From Clostridium aceticum (GTDB lineage: Bacteria; Bacillota; Clostridia; Peptostreptococcales; Natronincolaceae), in assembly GCF_001042715.1 (NCBI RefSeq), contig NZ_CP009687.1, positions 859,418 to 923,417 of the forward strand: a DNA stretch of 64,000 nucleotides, read 5' to 3'. This document shows, piece by piece, positions 26,415 through 35,370 of this stretch. The position numbers and the translations under genes are program-made. The notes beneath the pieces are model-generated. The model did no database searches, had not been told where the DNA came from, and saw only the letters and a program-made list of their open reading frames with translations. How positions within the stretch are numbered: the stretch's first letter is position 1; each line of letters begins with the position of its first letter.

Positions 26415-27133
26415 GTATAAAGTTTTTAGGACATTTATTAAAGCCACGAACTACATTATATAGGATATTTTTAAAAATGTAAAGGGGTATTTCAAAAAAA
26501 ACAGAAAAAAAGTAGAAGGGTGAATTGACATAGTAAATGCAACCTTGGGGAATTAAAGTAGAATTTTGTTTTAATGAGAAACGATATTTAAAAATCGATT
26601 CTAATGTGGAAGGACTTATGTATTAGAAGGAAAATAACAATAAATTTTAAAAAAAATTTTATTAAATTAATAGAAAACAACAAGCATGTAATTGAAAATT
26701 TTATTTCATATGAAATATTTAATTGAATATATTGCATCATTTTAAAGAATAATTAAAATATTATAAAAAAATAATGGATATAAAAATGCATCATACCCCA
26801 GTATGTTAGTATATTCAAGGATATATTTATGAAAAATTCAATGCATTAACTATTAAAGTCAAATTTATGAATTGTATATAATATACAATTCATAAATTTG
26901 ATTTTTCATTTACCGTTAAGGAAATAACAAAAAAAGCTAGCGAAATTGCAAAAACTATGCTATAATAATTACAAGAAAAGAAACGTTTTCAAACAAAAAG
27001 GGATATTATATTTCAAGGTGAAAGGGGGGCATTCTGGCTTATAGGGAATGTAAAGATATTACTTAATGGTTTAAGATATAAAGGATTTATATTTTTTACA
27101 AGACCTATGTAGTTTAAAAGCCAGAGGATAAAA
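26415..27133. other. long AT-rich intergenic region with one perfect hairpin
   Basis: About 720 bases without a credible gene. The only clear structure is a perfect 20-bp inverted repeat (26859-26878 with 26882-26901, 3-base loop), followed by TTTTTC on the forward strand, so it can act as a terminator. Nothing else is recognised. Confidence 0.6.
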
Positions 27134-27511
27134 ATGATAAGACAATTAATGGGGATTAATAGAGAACTTAAAAAGACAAAAAAGAAGATGATGTACTTTA
27201 TTCTAGAAGACAAACAAACAGGGGCTATATGGACAGATACAAGATGCTTCAACGAGATGGCGTCTACCTACAATCCTACTGGTTGGACCTATGAAGACGT
27301 CAAGGGATCAGATGGTCGTATTTTATTTGAAACTATATCAAAGTCAGAGTTTAGTGAGAAATTAAAGGCGTTAACTCAGTTGCCTCTTGGACGCAATCTT
27401 AAAGAAGAAGTTAAAAGTGCACTGGAAACGGTAGCTAAAGCAAAAAATAAAACACTTGTAGATATAACTACAGAAGCGTTAGAAGAATATATTGAAAAAA
27501 ACCAACATTAA
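27134..27511 (+). CDS. hypothetical protein with ribbon-helix-helix-like C-terminus
   Basis: 125 residues. A short basic helix leads into a compact domain (YFILEDKQTGAIWTDTRCFN...), a linker, and a C-terminal segment LVDITTEALEEYIEKN that resembles the helix pair of ribbon-helix-helix proteins. I do not recognise the family. The start could also be one of the methionines at residues 19-20; GAGGA before 27134 favours the longer form. A strong terminator follows. Confidence 0.55.
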   Translation: MIRQLMGINRELKKTKKKMMYFILEDKQTGAIWTDTRCFNEMASTYNPTGWTYEDVKGSDGRILFETISKSEFSEKLKALTQLPLGRNLKEEVKSALETVAKAKNKTLVDITTEALEEYIEKNQH

Positions 27512-27564
27512 TAAACTGGTTGTAGCAAGGTTAGAAAAAGTTAAAATTTGCTTATTATAAACCC

Positions 27565-27614
27565 AAAAAGCAAATACTACTTCGATTGAAATGTCGAAGT
27601 AGTATTTGCTTTTT
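27565..27614 (+). terminator. strong terminator
   Basis: 21-bp perfect stem (27565-27585 with 27594-27614), ending CTTTTTT. Confidence 0.88.
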
Positions 27615-27708
27615 TGCAGTTTATAAACTTTGACAATCGCTGAAACTACTAGAAATAGAATTTTTTTTCTATGCTATAGATTTGTTGAATAAATATATAT
27701 AGATTGTA

Positions 27709-27884
27709 CATTAGCGTTAACTTAAACCATAATTTGTTATCTTGAGGGGAGCAAAGCTGAGTAGAAGGACTTTACGTATTAGCAAAATTCTTCGTTATTC
27801 TTCGTTATTGAAAGCTCCTTCACTACGTTCAGTATGACGGTTCAAGAGAATTTTGGTAATAATTGTGTTAAATTAACTATTATG
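27709..27884 (+). mobile_element. MITE copy 4
   Basis: Starts CATTAGCGTTAACTTAAA and ends TTAACTATTATG (the right end has decayed). Flanks ATAGATTGTA (27699-27708) and ATATATTGTA (27885-27894) match at 9 of 10. An internal short tandem duplication (TTCTTCGTTA repeated) lengthens this copy. Confidence 0.85.
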
Positions 27885-28084
27885 ATATATTGTATAATTG
27901 TTTGGGGTATAACTTATATAGTGAATACTATCTTCAAATTTTACTGTGGAATGTAAAATTTTATCTGAAAATTCACAAATCAAGCCTCTGGCTGTTTATC
28001 TAAACTTTGGGAAGTATATTCTAACTGGTTTTGTAATACTAGAGTATAGAACAATGTATTATTAAATAGATAAGGAATGATTCT

Positions 28085-29485
28085 ATGGGAAAATATGAAT
28101 ATGTAATCCTGTTTTTTATTTATGGTTTAGCTTTTTTCTCGATGGGAATATCAGCTCTTCAGCAAAAGGGTGTGAAAATCAGTAATTTTCAATTATTAAA
28201 ATCAATTAAATATTTAGGTATTTTTGGCGTGATTCATGGGATAACTGAGTGGGTAATTATGTTAAGGATTACTAGTGTGTATGTTGAATGGGATTTTGCA
28301 TTGTTTTTGGTACAGATATTTTTGAACGCTTTTTCTTTTATGTTTTTGCTTATTTTTGGTTTGAGACTACTTCAGGGTACACATGACAGAAAAAGGAGCA
28401 GTTATATTCCTGTTTGTTTATTTCTGTTGTGGGCAACGGCAGTAATATATTCCGTTGTTTTTCATGATAACTATGAGTTCTGGTTTTCTTTTTATAGTGC
28501 TTTGAGTAGATATTTTCTTGGATTTCCAGCCACGGTAATTACCGCCTGTGCCCTTTTAAAAGAATCTAAAACGATGAGTCTATTAAAATTAAATAAAATA
28601 GCTTTAAATTATAAAGCAATGGCTTTTTTCTTTATAATTTATGGCATTTTGGCTGGAGTATTAGTAGGGGAAAAAAACTTTTTTCCAGCCAATATTATTA
28701 ATAAGGAGCTATTTCAATATATCTTTGGATTTCCTGTTGAACTAGGAAGAGGAATTGCGGCGGTAGTTATTACAGTGCTATTTATACAGGCAATTGATAT
28801 TTTTAGATGGGAAGCAAATGAAAAGATTACGCAGCTTACTAAAATGCAGCTTATTAGTAATGAAAGAAAGAAGTTAGCCAGGGAGATTCATGATGGAATA
28901 ATACAGAATCTTTTTGCCACAGGTCTTCAGGTGGAAAATTTACTGGGAAAAGAAAAGGATTCACAACATCGAAACAATTTAAAAGAAATTAAGTCTAATC
29001 TTAATGATGTGATCAGCCAGATTCGTGATTTTATGTCTAAAATGGTAACAAAGAGAATCGAAATAGAAGATTTAAAAGCAAGTTTATTAGAATTGATTCA
29101 GCAGTTCGAAAAAATCAGCGATCTAGATATTACTTTTGAGTACAATATTCCCCCAGTCGTGTTAGGATATCTTTCTCCTGACAAATCCACCAATGTTTAT
29201 TATATAGTACAAGAGGCTCTTTACAACGTATGTAAGCATGCAGATGCTACGAAGGTAAAAGTTAAGTTGACATCAGATTTAAATGTAGTTGTAGTTTCGG
29301 TGGAGGATAATGGGAAAGGATTTAAAGAAGATATGGTTTATAGCGAAAAAAGCTACGGTATTATATCTATGAAGGAGAGGGCAGAATTGATTCAAGGTAG
29401 CATAGCTATTGAAAACACTAGTAAAGGTGTTAAAATTTTGTTAATCGCACCTTGGGAGGAGGAGACTAGTGAAAAAAAAGATTAG
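28085..29485 (+). CDS. membrane sensor histidine kinase, NarX/LiaS (HisKA_3) type
   Basis: 466 residues with seven or eight N-terminal membrane helices (about 1-240), then a HisKA_3 dimerisation domain with the phospho-acceptor motif LAREIHDGIIQNLF (about 259-272) and a HATPase_c domain (VQEALYNVCKHADATKVKV, VEDNGKGF). There is no recognisable extracellular sensor domain, so the membrane part is the probable input module. It overlaps the response regulator gene by 17 bases, making them one operon. Confidence 0.9.
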   Translation: MGKYEYVILFFIYGLAFFSMGISALQQKGVKISNFQLLKSIKYLGIFGVIHGITEWVIMLRITSVYVEWDFALFLVQIFLNAFSFMFLLIFGLRLLQGTHDRKRSSYIPVCLFLLWATAVIYSVVFHDNYEFWFSFYSALSRYFLGFPATVITACALLKESKTMSLLKLNKIALNYKAMAFFFIIYGILAGVLVGEKNFFPANIINKELFQYIFGFPVELGRGIAAVVITVLFIQAIDIFRWEANEKITQLTKMQLISNERKKLAREIHDGIIQNLFATGLQVENLLGKEKDSQHRNNLKEIKSNLNDVISQIRDFMSKMVTKRIEIEDLKASLLELIQQFEKISDLDITFEYNIPPVVLGYLSPDKSTNVYYIVQEALYNVCKHADATKVKVKLTSDLNVVVVSVEDNGKGFKEDMVYSEKSYGIISMKERAELIQGSIAIENTSKGVKILLIAPWEEETSEKKD

Positions 29486-30110
29486 TATATTGCTAGTAGA
29501 CGATCACTCTATTGTTCGTTGGGGTATTCGGTCTCTTATAGAAGAAAATCAACGACTAGTGGTTTGTGGCGAAGCAGAAACCCTTACTGAAGCTATTGAA
29601 CTAGTAGAAGAGCTTTTACCAGATGTGGTGTTGCTGGATGTAAGACTACCAGACGGGGATGGTGTGATTGGATGTAAACGTATCAAAACATTGGCACCGA
29701 AGTCTAAAGTGCTAATGCTAACTGCTTATGCAGAAGATCAGATTGTTATAGAGGCCATCAAAGCTGGTGCAGATGGGTACATACTAAAAAATATTGAAAG
29801 CAAGAAAATTATGCAGGCTATTTTTGATGTTTATGAAGGAACTGGATTTTTAGATCCCTGTTTGACAGAAAGTGTGTTAAATCAGATAAAAAGTAGTAAG
29901 GGCAAAAGTAATCTGCAGCTAACTCTGAGGGAGGAAGAGATTTTAGATCTGCTCTGTGTAGGGAAAAGTAACAAAGAAATTGCCAGCGCCCTAGAGATCT
30001 CTGAAAAAACTGTTAGAAATTATGTTAGTAAAATTATGGATAAAATCAATGTCACAAATCGTACCGAAGCTGCTTTGTTTTGGTCGAGACTTAAGTCCCG
30101 TGGAGGTTGA
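29469..30110 (+). CDS. NarL/LuxR-family response regulator
   Basis: 213 residues, starting with GTG at 29469 inside the kinase gene. The receiver domain has the acidic pair LLVDDHS and phospho-Asp in VLLDVRLPDGDG (about residue 56), with Lys in GYILKNIESKK. The LuxR-type helix-turn-helix lies near 149-205 (LTLREEEILDLLCVGKSNKE). It would be phosphorylated by the upstream kinase. The lipoprotein flavocytochrome genes downstream are candidate targets, given a palindrome in their promoter region. Confidence 0.93.
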   Translation: MKKKISILLVDDHSIVRWGIRSLIEENQRLVVCGEAETLTEAIELVEELLPDVVLLDVRLPDGDGVIGCKRIKTLAPKSKVLMLTAYAEDQIVIEAIKAGADGYILKNIESKKIMQAIFDVYEGTGFLDPCLTESVLNQIKSSKGKSNLQLTLREEEILDLLCVGKSNKEIASALEISEKTVRNYVSKIMDKINVTNRTEAALFWSRLKSRGG

Positions 30111-30134
30111 AAACCTTGCATTGGGGCTTTTTTA
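30093..30134 (+). terminator. terminator after two-component operon
   Basis: AAGTCCC...GGGGCTT outer stem with inner AGGTT / AACCT, followed by TTTTTTAG. It overlaps the 3' end of the regulator gene. Confidence 0.65.
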
Positions 30135-30169
30135 GTTGATTTTTTGCAGCAGTAAGCATATTGGCAAAT

Positions 30170-30297
30170 TATTAGCGTTAACTTAAGCCATAATTTGCCA
30201 CTCTGAGTGGAGCAAAGCGGAGTCGAAGGATCTTAGTGTTAGTAAAATCACAGTTCGAGAGAATTTTAGTAATAATTGTATTGAGTTAACGCCTATG
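30170..30297 (+). mobile_element. MITE copy 5 (internally deleted)
   Basis: 128 bp with ends ATTAGCGTTAACTTAAG and TTGAGTTAACGCCTATG. It lacks the right arm of the inner hairpin. Flanking 10-mers ATTGGCAAAT (30160-30169) and GTTGGTAAAT (30298-30307) match at 8 of 10. Confidence 0.85.
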
Positions 30298-30406
30298 GTT
30301 GGTAAATTAAATACTAGATTTTATTTTACTATATTTTCGTTTTTAGACTGATTGTAGTAAAAATAAAAGTTAGAGATCATAAAAAAAGTAGCAAAGAATT
30401 CAATTT

Positions 30407-30437
30407 TTAGGGACATATGTCCCTAATGACGGGACAT
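30407..30437. promoter_or_regulatory. palindromic operator candidate upstream of flavocytochrome gene
   Basis: Perfect 20-bp palindrome TTAGGGACATATGTCCCTAA (30407-30426), followed by a further half-site CGGGACATTTT. It sits about 100 bases before the flavin lipoprotein gene. The binding protein is unknown; the adjacent NarL-type regulator is one candidate. Confidence 0.5.
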
Positions 30438-30531
30438 TTTACATATTTTCATTATTTTTATTTGTGATATTCTTTTAGTAAGTACTTAATAAAAAAGTTA
30501 TTAATTTAACAATTTTTAAGGAGGAATAAAA

Positions 30532-31959
30532 ATGTATAAAAATAAGACTTTGTTAACGCTAGGCATATTAATCCTTTCATTTGCTTTACTCGTTGGATGT
30601 GCTAAGCCGCCAGTGCAAGCTGACGATCCAGCGCCACAGGCACCGGAAGTTAGTGATATTGAAACAGATGTATTAGTTATCGGTGGTGGAGGTGCTGGTC
30701 TTGTATCTGCTATTACAGCAGCTGAAAACGGTGCCAAAGTTGTCCTAGTAGAAAAAATGCCAATGGTAGGCGGAAACACTATGATTTCTGCAACTGGGTT
30801 TACAGCTTCTGATACAGCTTTACACGAAGAGGCAGGAGTTCCTTTTACTGTGGAAGATCATATCAATAGAACCATGGATATGGGAAAAGATATACCTGAC
30901 GAAGAGTTAGTGCGACTTTTGGCTGAAGAAAGTAATGCAGTTTATGAGTGGTTAACCTCGCTAGGATTAAGCTATAAGCTTAATGAAGATGAACCTTGGT
31001 GGATTATCCCTACTGAAGGACATTATGGGGCTCAGCTAGTTGCAGCCTTCCAAAATGAAGCTGCAAAGCATAGTGATTTAGAAATCAGATTAAATAATAA
31101 AGCTACTGAGTTAGTCGTAGAAGATGGTAACGTTGTAGGAGCTAAAGTTGAAGATAAAGATGGAAACGTTTATACAATCAAAGCAAATGCTGTAGTATTA
31201 GCAACAGGTGGTTTTGGTAATGCACCAGATCTAATAGGGGAATACAATCCTAAATTTGCAGGTGCTCATAATGTAATGAGTACAGCAGGCCCTACTGGAG
31301 ATGGATTTAGAATGGCAACTGCCGTTGGTGCAGCAACAAGAGATATGGAATACCATCAAATGAGACCGTTAGCAACACCTGGATACTGGATTAGAGAGTC
31401 TGTTATTAGTCAAGAAGGATTAGGCGGCGTTTTAGTAAATAAAGATGGTGAGAGATTTGCAAATGAGACTTTAAGACCATTGGATTTAGTACCAGAAGTA
31501 CTTGCTCAAAAAGATAGTGTAGCTTATGTAATCTTTGATGCGGATGTATATGCAACCAATAATGGTAAAGCTGCAGTGGAAAGAGGCGGTATGATAGAAG
31601 CAGATACAATCGAAGAGTTAGCTGAAAAGCTTGGTTTAGATGCTGAGGTTGTAGCAGCTACAGTAGCAGCATACAATGAAGGTCAAGATGAGTTTGACAG
31701 AGAAACAATGGGTAAAGTGACAACTGCTCCATTCTACGGAGTAGAGGTAGCACCATCTTCTCACTACACCATGGGAGGATTAGTCTTCAACAGAAATGCT
31801 GAAATCCTTGATGAAGCGGGTAACCCAATTCTTGGTTTATATGGTGCAGGGGAAATTCTAGGAGGATTATACGGTCCTGGTCGTTTAGCTGGAAATAACA
31901 CATTAGATGATGTTGTGTTTGGTAAAATTGCTGGAAAAAATGCAGCTAACCTAAAGTAA
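30532..31959 (+). CDS. FAD-dependent fumarate reductase/flavocytochrome c-like lipoprotein
   Basis: 475 residues. A lipoprotein signal ends LLVGCAKPP (Cys about 23), followed by an FAD-binding/succinate dehydrogenase-type flavoprotein: TDVLVIGGGGAGLVSAITAA (about 44-63), the substrate-domain histidine in HYTMGGLVFN, and the C-terminal FAD motif GAGEILGGLYGPGRLAGNN. Flavocytochrome c fumarate reductases usually also carry an FMN-binding or heme domain; here the FMN domain is encoded separately at 32117. The enzyme faces outward on the membrane and could reduce fumarate or a similar acceptor. AAGGAGG precedes the ATG. Confidence 0.88.
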   Translation: MYKNKTLLTLGILILSFALLVGCAKPPVQADDPAPQAPEVSDIETDVLVIGGGGAGLVSAITAAENGAKVVLVEKMPMVGGNTMISATGFTASDTALHEEAGVPFTVEDHINRTMDMGKDIPDEELVRLLAEESNAVYEWLTSLGLSYKLNEDEPWWIIPTEGHYGAQLVAAFQNEAAKHSDLEIRLNNKATELVVEDGNVVGAKVEDKDGNVYTIKANAVVLATGGFGNAPDLIGEYNPKFAGAHNVMSTAGPTGDGFRMATAVGAATRDMEYHQMRPLATPGYWIRESVISQEGLGGVLVNKDGERFANETLRPLDLVPEVLAQKDSVAYVIFDADVYATNNGKAAVERGGMIEADTIEELAEKLGLDAEVVAATVAAYNEGQDEFDRETMGKVTTAPFYGVEVAPSSHYTMGGLVFNRNAEILDEAGNPILGLYGAGEILGGLYGPGRLAGNNTLDDVVFGKIAGKNAANLK

Positions 31960-32116
31960 TATAGCTATCGATTAAAAATCTTGATTCATCAATACCCTTC
32001 AGAATAGATATGGCGGTTAGACGGTCATATCTGTTCTAAGGAGTTGAAGAGAAGCAACCTTAGAAATGTAAGTTTTAGTGTCTTATGATTAAGCAAGAGA
32101 CAGATAGGAGGAAAAA

Positions 32117-32476
32117 ATGAAGAAACTATCTATTTTATTTATTATAGTGATGTTATTTGCTTTGGTTGGATGTAGCAGTTCCCCCGCTGCTACTGAAACT
32201 GAAAGCAACTGGAAGGATGGAAGTTATGTAGGTACTGGAAAAGGCTATCAGTCTGATATTGAGGTAGAAGTAGTGATAGAAGGTGGAAAAATCGCAAAAG
32301 TTGAAATTGTTTCTGCTGGCGATACCCCAGGTATTTCTGACGCTGCCATCGATGCGATTCCAGAGGCTGTATTGGAAGCTCAATCTTCAGAAGTAGATGT
32401 AGTTAGTAATGCAACGAGAACAAGTGAAGGTATTATTCAAGCGGTAGAAGCGGCTTTGAAAAATGCTGAAAAATAA
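32117..32476 (+). CDS. FMN-binding domain lipoprotein
   Basis: 119 residues with a lipoprotein signal (ALVGCSSSP, Cys about 19) and one FMN_bind domain containing VVSNATRTSEG (about 94-104), where the second Thr would be flavinylated by an ApbE-type transferase. It is probably the electron carrier to the preceding FAD lipoprotein. The intergenic gap is about 155 bases. ApbE is not in this window. Confidence 0.88.
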   Translation: MKKLSILFIIVMLFALVGCSSSPAATETESNWKDGSYVGTGKGYQSDIEVEVVIEGGKIAKVEIVSAGDTPGISDAAIDAIPEAVLEAQSSEVDVVSNATRTSEGIIQAVEAALKNAEK

Positions 32477-32518
32477 AAAACAAACTGGTTTAGCTTTGCT
32501 AAAACCAGTTTGTTTTTC
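32475..32518 (+). terminator. terminator after FMN lipoprotein gene
   Basis: AAAAACAAACTGGTTT / AAACCAGTTTGTTTTT stem with T-run. Confidence 0.88.
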
Positions 32519-32589
32519 TGTGTATTTAAGATGTTCACTTCTGTACTAGGAAATAAGCACTACACCCTCGAAATGAATGGAGTCTCGCT

Positions 32590-32895
32590 TTATTTATATA
32601 GCTCCATAAAGGTAGGAGCGACTTTACAAGGTGTAACTTCAATTTTCTGCCATACATTTCCTACCACATAGGGCTCTATCTTTAAATATGCATCAAGCTC
32701 TTCTCTTGAGGGAAAATCCACTACAAGGAATGAACCAATCATTTTCTCGTTTTCATCAAGCAAAGCAGCACCATATAGATGTTTCTTTTCGTCAGCCATG
32801 TTTTTAACAAGTGCCAAATGTTCCTCCCGGACAGCCATTCTTCTTTCAAGAGCCTTTTCGTCACTTCCATCATATCCTGTAATTAAAAATTGCAT
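32590..32895 (-). CDS. YciI-family protein
   Basis: 101 residues, the size of a single YCII domain, with the pattern R...HL...GALLDENEKMIGS...DPY-like segment (KIEPYVVGNVW). YCII proteins are small ferredoxin-fold proteins with a conserved His-Asp pair and no general function. AAGGAGGAA precedes the ATG. It is single and unlinked to its neighbours. Confidence 0.85.
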   Translation of the reverse strand: MQFLITGYDGSDEKALERRMAVREEHLALVKNMADEKKHLYGAALLDENEKMIGSFLVVDFPSREELDAYLKIEPYVVGNVWQKIEVTPCKVAPTFMELYK

Positions 32896-33118
32896 AAAAA
32901 TTCCTCCTTAAATATCTATAAACTTCTTTGGTTTGTGATTTACATATAGTATTTCCACAAATAAAGATAATTTCCTCTATAATTTTGTGCAGGTTTTAGT
33001 AAAAGAGAATTGAATGATCTGACTTTATATCAGTACTTTAGCGAATATAACAGCAACTTATCGAATTTTTATTTAAACTAGCATCTTAGTATGTTATTTT
33101 TATATAGATATACGTCTA

Positions 33119-33188
33119 TGAATTTTAATATAATAAGCGCTACATTTTTTAGTCAAGGGGAAACAGTAGACCGTGTATGTTAAATTCA
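33119..33188 (+). repeat. two-copy stem element, copy 1 (upstream of agrA-like gene)
   Basis: Outer arms TGAATTTTAATATA and TATGTTAAATTCA enclose GCGCTACATTTTTTAG...GAAACAGTAGACCGTG. The same core with different but still complementary outer arms recurs at 45541-45619. It ends 60 bases before the AgrA-like regulator. Confidence 0.55.
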
Positions 33189-33247
33189 AGTTTAAAGCTT
33201 TATACCTATATCAAGTCAATATAATATTTAATACTGAGGTGATAGAC

Positions 33248-33955
33248 ATGGGAAAGATTTTAATTGTTGAAGACGATCCTATCATCAGTAAAGGATTAGC
33301 AGAACTTGCTCAATCGATTCATTCTGAATTGGAGCTGATTATTACGGAATATGCTGAGGAAGCACTAAACTGCGCAAAAAAAGATGTTATTGATGCATTT
33401 TTTCTAGATATTCAATTAAAGGACTACTCAGGATTGTTGTTAGGAAAAAAAATCAGGGAAATAGATGCCTACAAGCTAACACCCATCGTATTTATTACAG
33501 CTATTCCTACCAGAGAGTTATTAGCCTATAAAGAGATTCATTGTTATGATTATATTGTTAAACCATTTACTGAAGAAGAGGTGACAAAAGTCTTTCAGAC
33601 AATCATCCGCCATGGTATTAATAAAAAAGAAGAAAAAAAACCAATGCTTAAATTAAAACAGAAGGTCTATTCCTATCTTATTAAACAAGAAGAAATTATC
33701 TATATTGAATCAATAAGCAGAAAACTATTGATTGTGACGGTGAAAGAAAAGTTTATTGTTTCTACTTATACATTAAATCAGATATTGGATAAGTTAACAG
33801 AGGATTTTTTGCAATGTCATAAAGGATATATTGTTAATATCAACTATGTTAAAAAAATTGATAAGTTAAATAATCTTATCCAGTTAAAAGAAACAGATTT
33901 CCGTATTCCTATAGGCAGAAAATATAAGGAGATTCTAGTAGGTAAATGCATATGA
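33248..33955 (+). CDS. AgrA-like response regulator (LytTR DNA-binding domain)
   Basis: 235 residues: a receiver domain (ILIVEDDPI, phospho-Asp in AFFLDIQLKDYSG about residue 58) and a C-terminal LytTR domain (about 130-233; IIYIESISRKLLIVT, CHKGYIVNINYVKKI). This is the architecture of AgrA, which binds paired direct repeats in quorum-sensing promoters. ATG at 33248 follows GAGGTGAT; the frame is open from 33173 but without an RBS. It overlaps the AgrC-like kinase gene, with agrBD convergent downstream. Confidence 0.9.
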   Translation: MGKILIVEDDPIISKGLAELAQSIHSELELIITEYAEEALNCAKKDVIDAFFLDIQLKDYSGLLLGKKIREIDAYKLTPIVFITAIPTRELLAYKEIHCYDYIVKPFTEEEVTKVFQTIIRHGINKKEEKKPMLKLKQKVYSYLIKQEEIIYIESISRKLLIVTVKEKFIVSTYTLNQILDKLTEDFLQCHKGYIVNINYVKKIDKLNNLIQLKETDFRIPIGRKYKEILVGKCI

Positions 33956-35217
33956 CACTATTTCAACTAATGATCATGTCCACCTTTGATCTTGTAGGAT
34001 ATATTACTATCTCAAAAAAATTATTGAAAAATAGAAATGGGAACAAATGGTTCTATGGACTATGTATTTTGGTCTTTTCCTTTATAGGTGCTTCATTTAC
34101 AAGATACATACCACAAGAATATAGTATGTTTATTAACGCAGCTCTAGTTATCTATATGTTTCGTTTGCTTTATAAAAGAAGAGTTAGTGAGACGATATAT
34201 CTATATATATTAAGTGTAATTATCATATTATGTGTACAATTAAGTGTCATAATATTATTGGAAACTTTAAGTAATGGTATAGAATATATTTTTTTTCATG
34301 GAATCATTGCACAGAGTATAGCAATATTGCTGGTGATGATAGTAAGTGTATCTTTACCGATTCATCTGATGTTTCAATTTATTATTAAAAATAATAAAGT
34401 CTTTAAGTTGTTGATATTCAATTTATTTGTTTTATTGATTACTATACTATTTTATTGGCATGTTGACATCAGTAGTATGATAAAAAATATCATAAGCCTT
34501 ACTTTTTTTTCTACTGGAGCTATTTTTGTAAATTTTATTTTATTAAAAAACGGACTGAAAAATCAATACGAAGAGCAGCAACTACAGGTGTATGAAAAAT
34601 ATTTACCTGTTATTGATGAATTAATCAAAGAATTGAGGGCAAGACAACATGAATTTGATAACCATATCCAGGCATTAAAAATGATAACCGTTACAAGCAC
34701 AAATTATGAAGACATTATGCACTCCATGAAAAAATATACACATGAACTTGAAATAAAAAATGATTTAGGTGATCTAATTAAGCTTAACAACAAAGTGCTG
34801 GCAGGTTTTCTATATAACAAGAGAAAACTTGCGAAAAAGCTAGGTGTTGATTTTGAGATCATAATTGAGGATTATGCTTTCATAGCAAAACTAAAAAATT
34901 TTGAATTAGTGGAGGTCGTCGGTAATCTAATAAATAATGCCTTTGAAACAGGAATAGATAACAATGTCGTTAAACTAATATTATCAAAAGAAAAAGATAT
35001 GTATGTTATTGAAATCAGAAATAAACATCCATATCTAAATAGAGACAAAATAAATACTATCTTTAAGAAAGGATTTTCAACGAAGCCTTACATTGACAGA
35101 GGTTATGGTTTATATAATCTGAAAAAAATTGTGAATAGATATAATGGGGAAATAGAAGTGTTAAATGAAGAATATGATGGTGAAAACTATCTTGTATTTA
35201 GAGTGCTAGTCAATTGA
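33946..35217 (+). CDS. AgrC-like sensor histidine kinase
   Basis: 423 residues, with about six membrane helices in the first 200, then a coiled linker and the HPK10-type His box RARQHEFDNHIQALK (about 233-247) and N box EVVGNLINNAFETG (about 324-337). HPK10 kinases detect cyclic autoinducing peptides in agr systems. The start overlaps the regulator gene (ATG 33946 or 33952). The 3' end overlaps the convergent agrD gene by 12 bases. It presumably phosphorylates the AgrA-like protein. Confidence 0.9.
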   Translation: MHMTLFQLMIMSTFDLVGYITISKKLLKNRNGNKWFYGLCILVFSFIGASFTRYIPQEYSMFINAALVIYMFRLLYKRRVSETIYLYILSVIIILCVQLSVIILLETLSNGIEYIFFHGIIAQSIAILLVMIVSVSLPIHLMFQFIIKNNKVFKLLIFNLFVLLITILFYWHVDISSMIKNIISLTFFSTGAIFVNFILLKNGLKNQYEEQQLQVYEKYLPVIDELIKELRARQHEFDNHIQALKMITVTSTNYEDIMHSMKKYTHELEIKNDLGDLIKLNNKVLAGFLYNKRKLAKKLGVDFEIIIEDYAFIAKLKNFELVEVVGNLINNAFETGIDNNVVKLILSKEKDMYVIEIRNKHPYLNRDKINTIFKKGFSTKPYIDRGYGLYNLKKIVNRYNGEIEVLNEEYDGENYLVFRVLVN

Positions 35218-35370
35218 AGGACCAGCTGGTTCTTTTAAACAATCAGGACAATTTGGTTCTCCCCAAAAAGAAAAACAAGCTACCTTTGAAATAAACAAGG
35301 GTGCAATAAAAATCAATAAATTACATAGGATACCTGTTAATCTTTTGAAGCTTATCTTTTCTGCTTTCAT
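35206..35370 (-). CDS. agrD: AgrD autoinducing-peptide precursor
   Basis: A 54-residue gene. It has an amphipathic/hydrophobic N-terminus (about 8-30), then KVACFSFWGEPNCPDCLKEP, which matches the clostridial AgrD pattern: a Cys followed by four or five mostly aromatic residues, then an E/Q-P-x-x-P-x-x-L tail. The mature signal would be a thiolactone from Cys32, probably CFSFW with or without upstream residues. The tail has an unusual extra CxxC (Cys41, Cys44). ATG at 35370 lies inside the agrB 3' end in another frame, with GGGGGG about 8 bases upstream. It is translated after agrB. Confidence 0.88.
   Translation of the reverse strand: MKAEKISFKRLTGILCNLLIFIAPLFISKVACFSFWGEPNCPDCLKEPAGPSID

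Noticed and set aside
30093-30307. MITE copy 5 as a functional part of the flavocytochrome promoter
   Set aside because: It has the same ends and flanking duplication as the other copies and ends about 235 bases before the gene, so it is better explained as an insertion.
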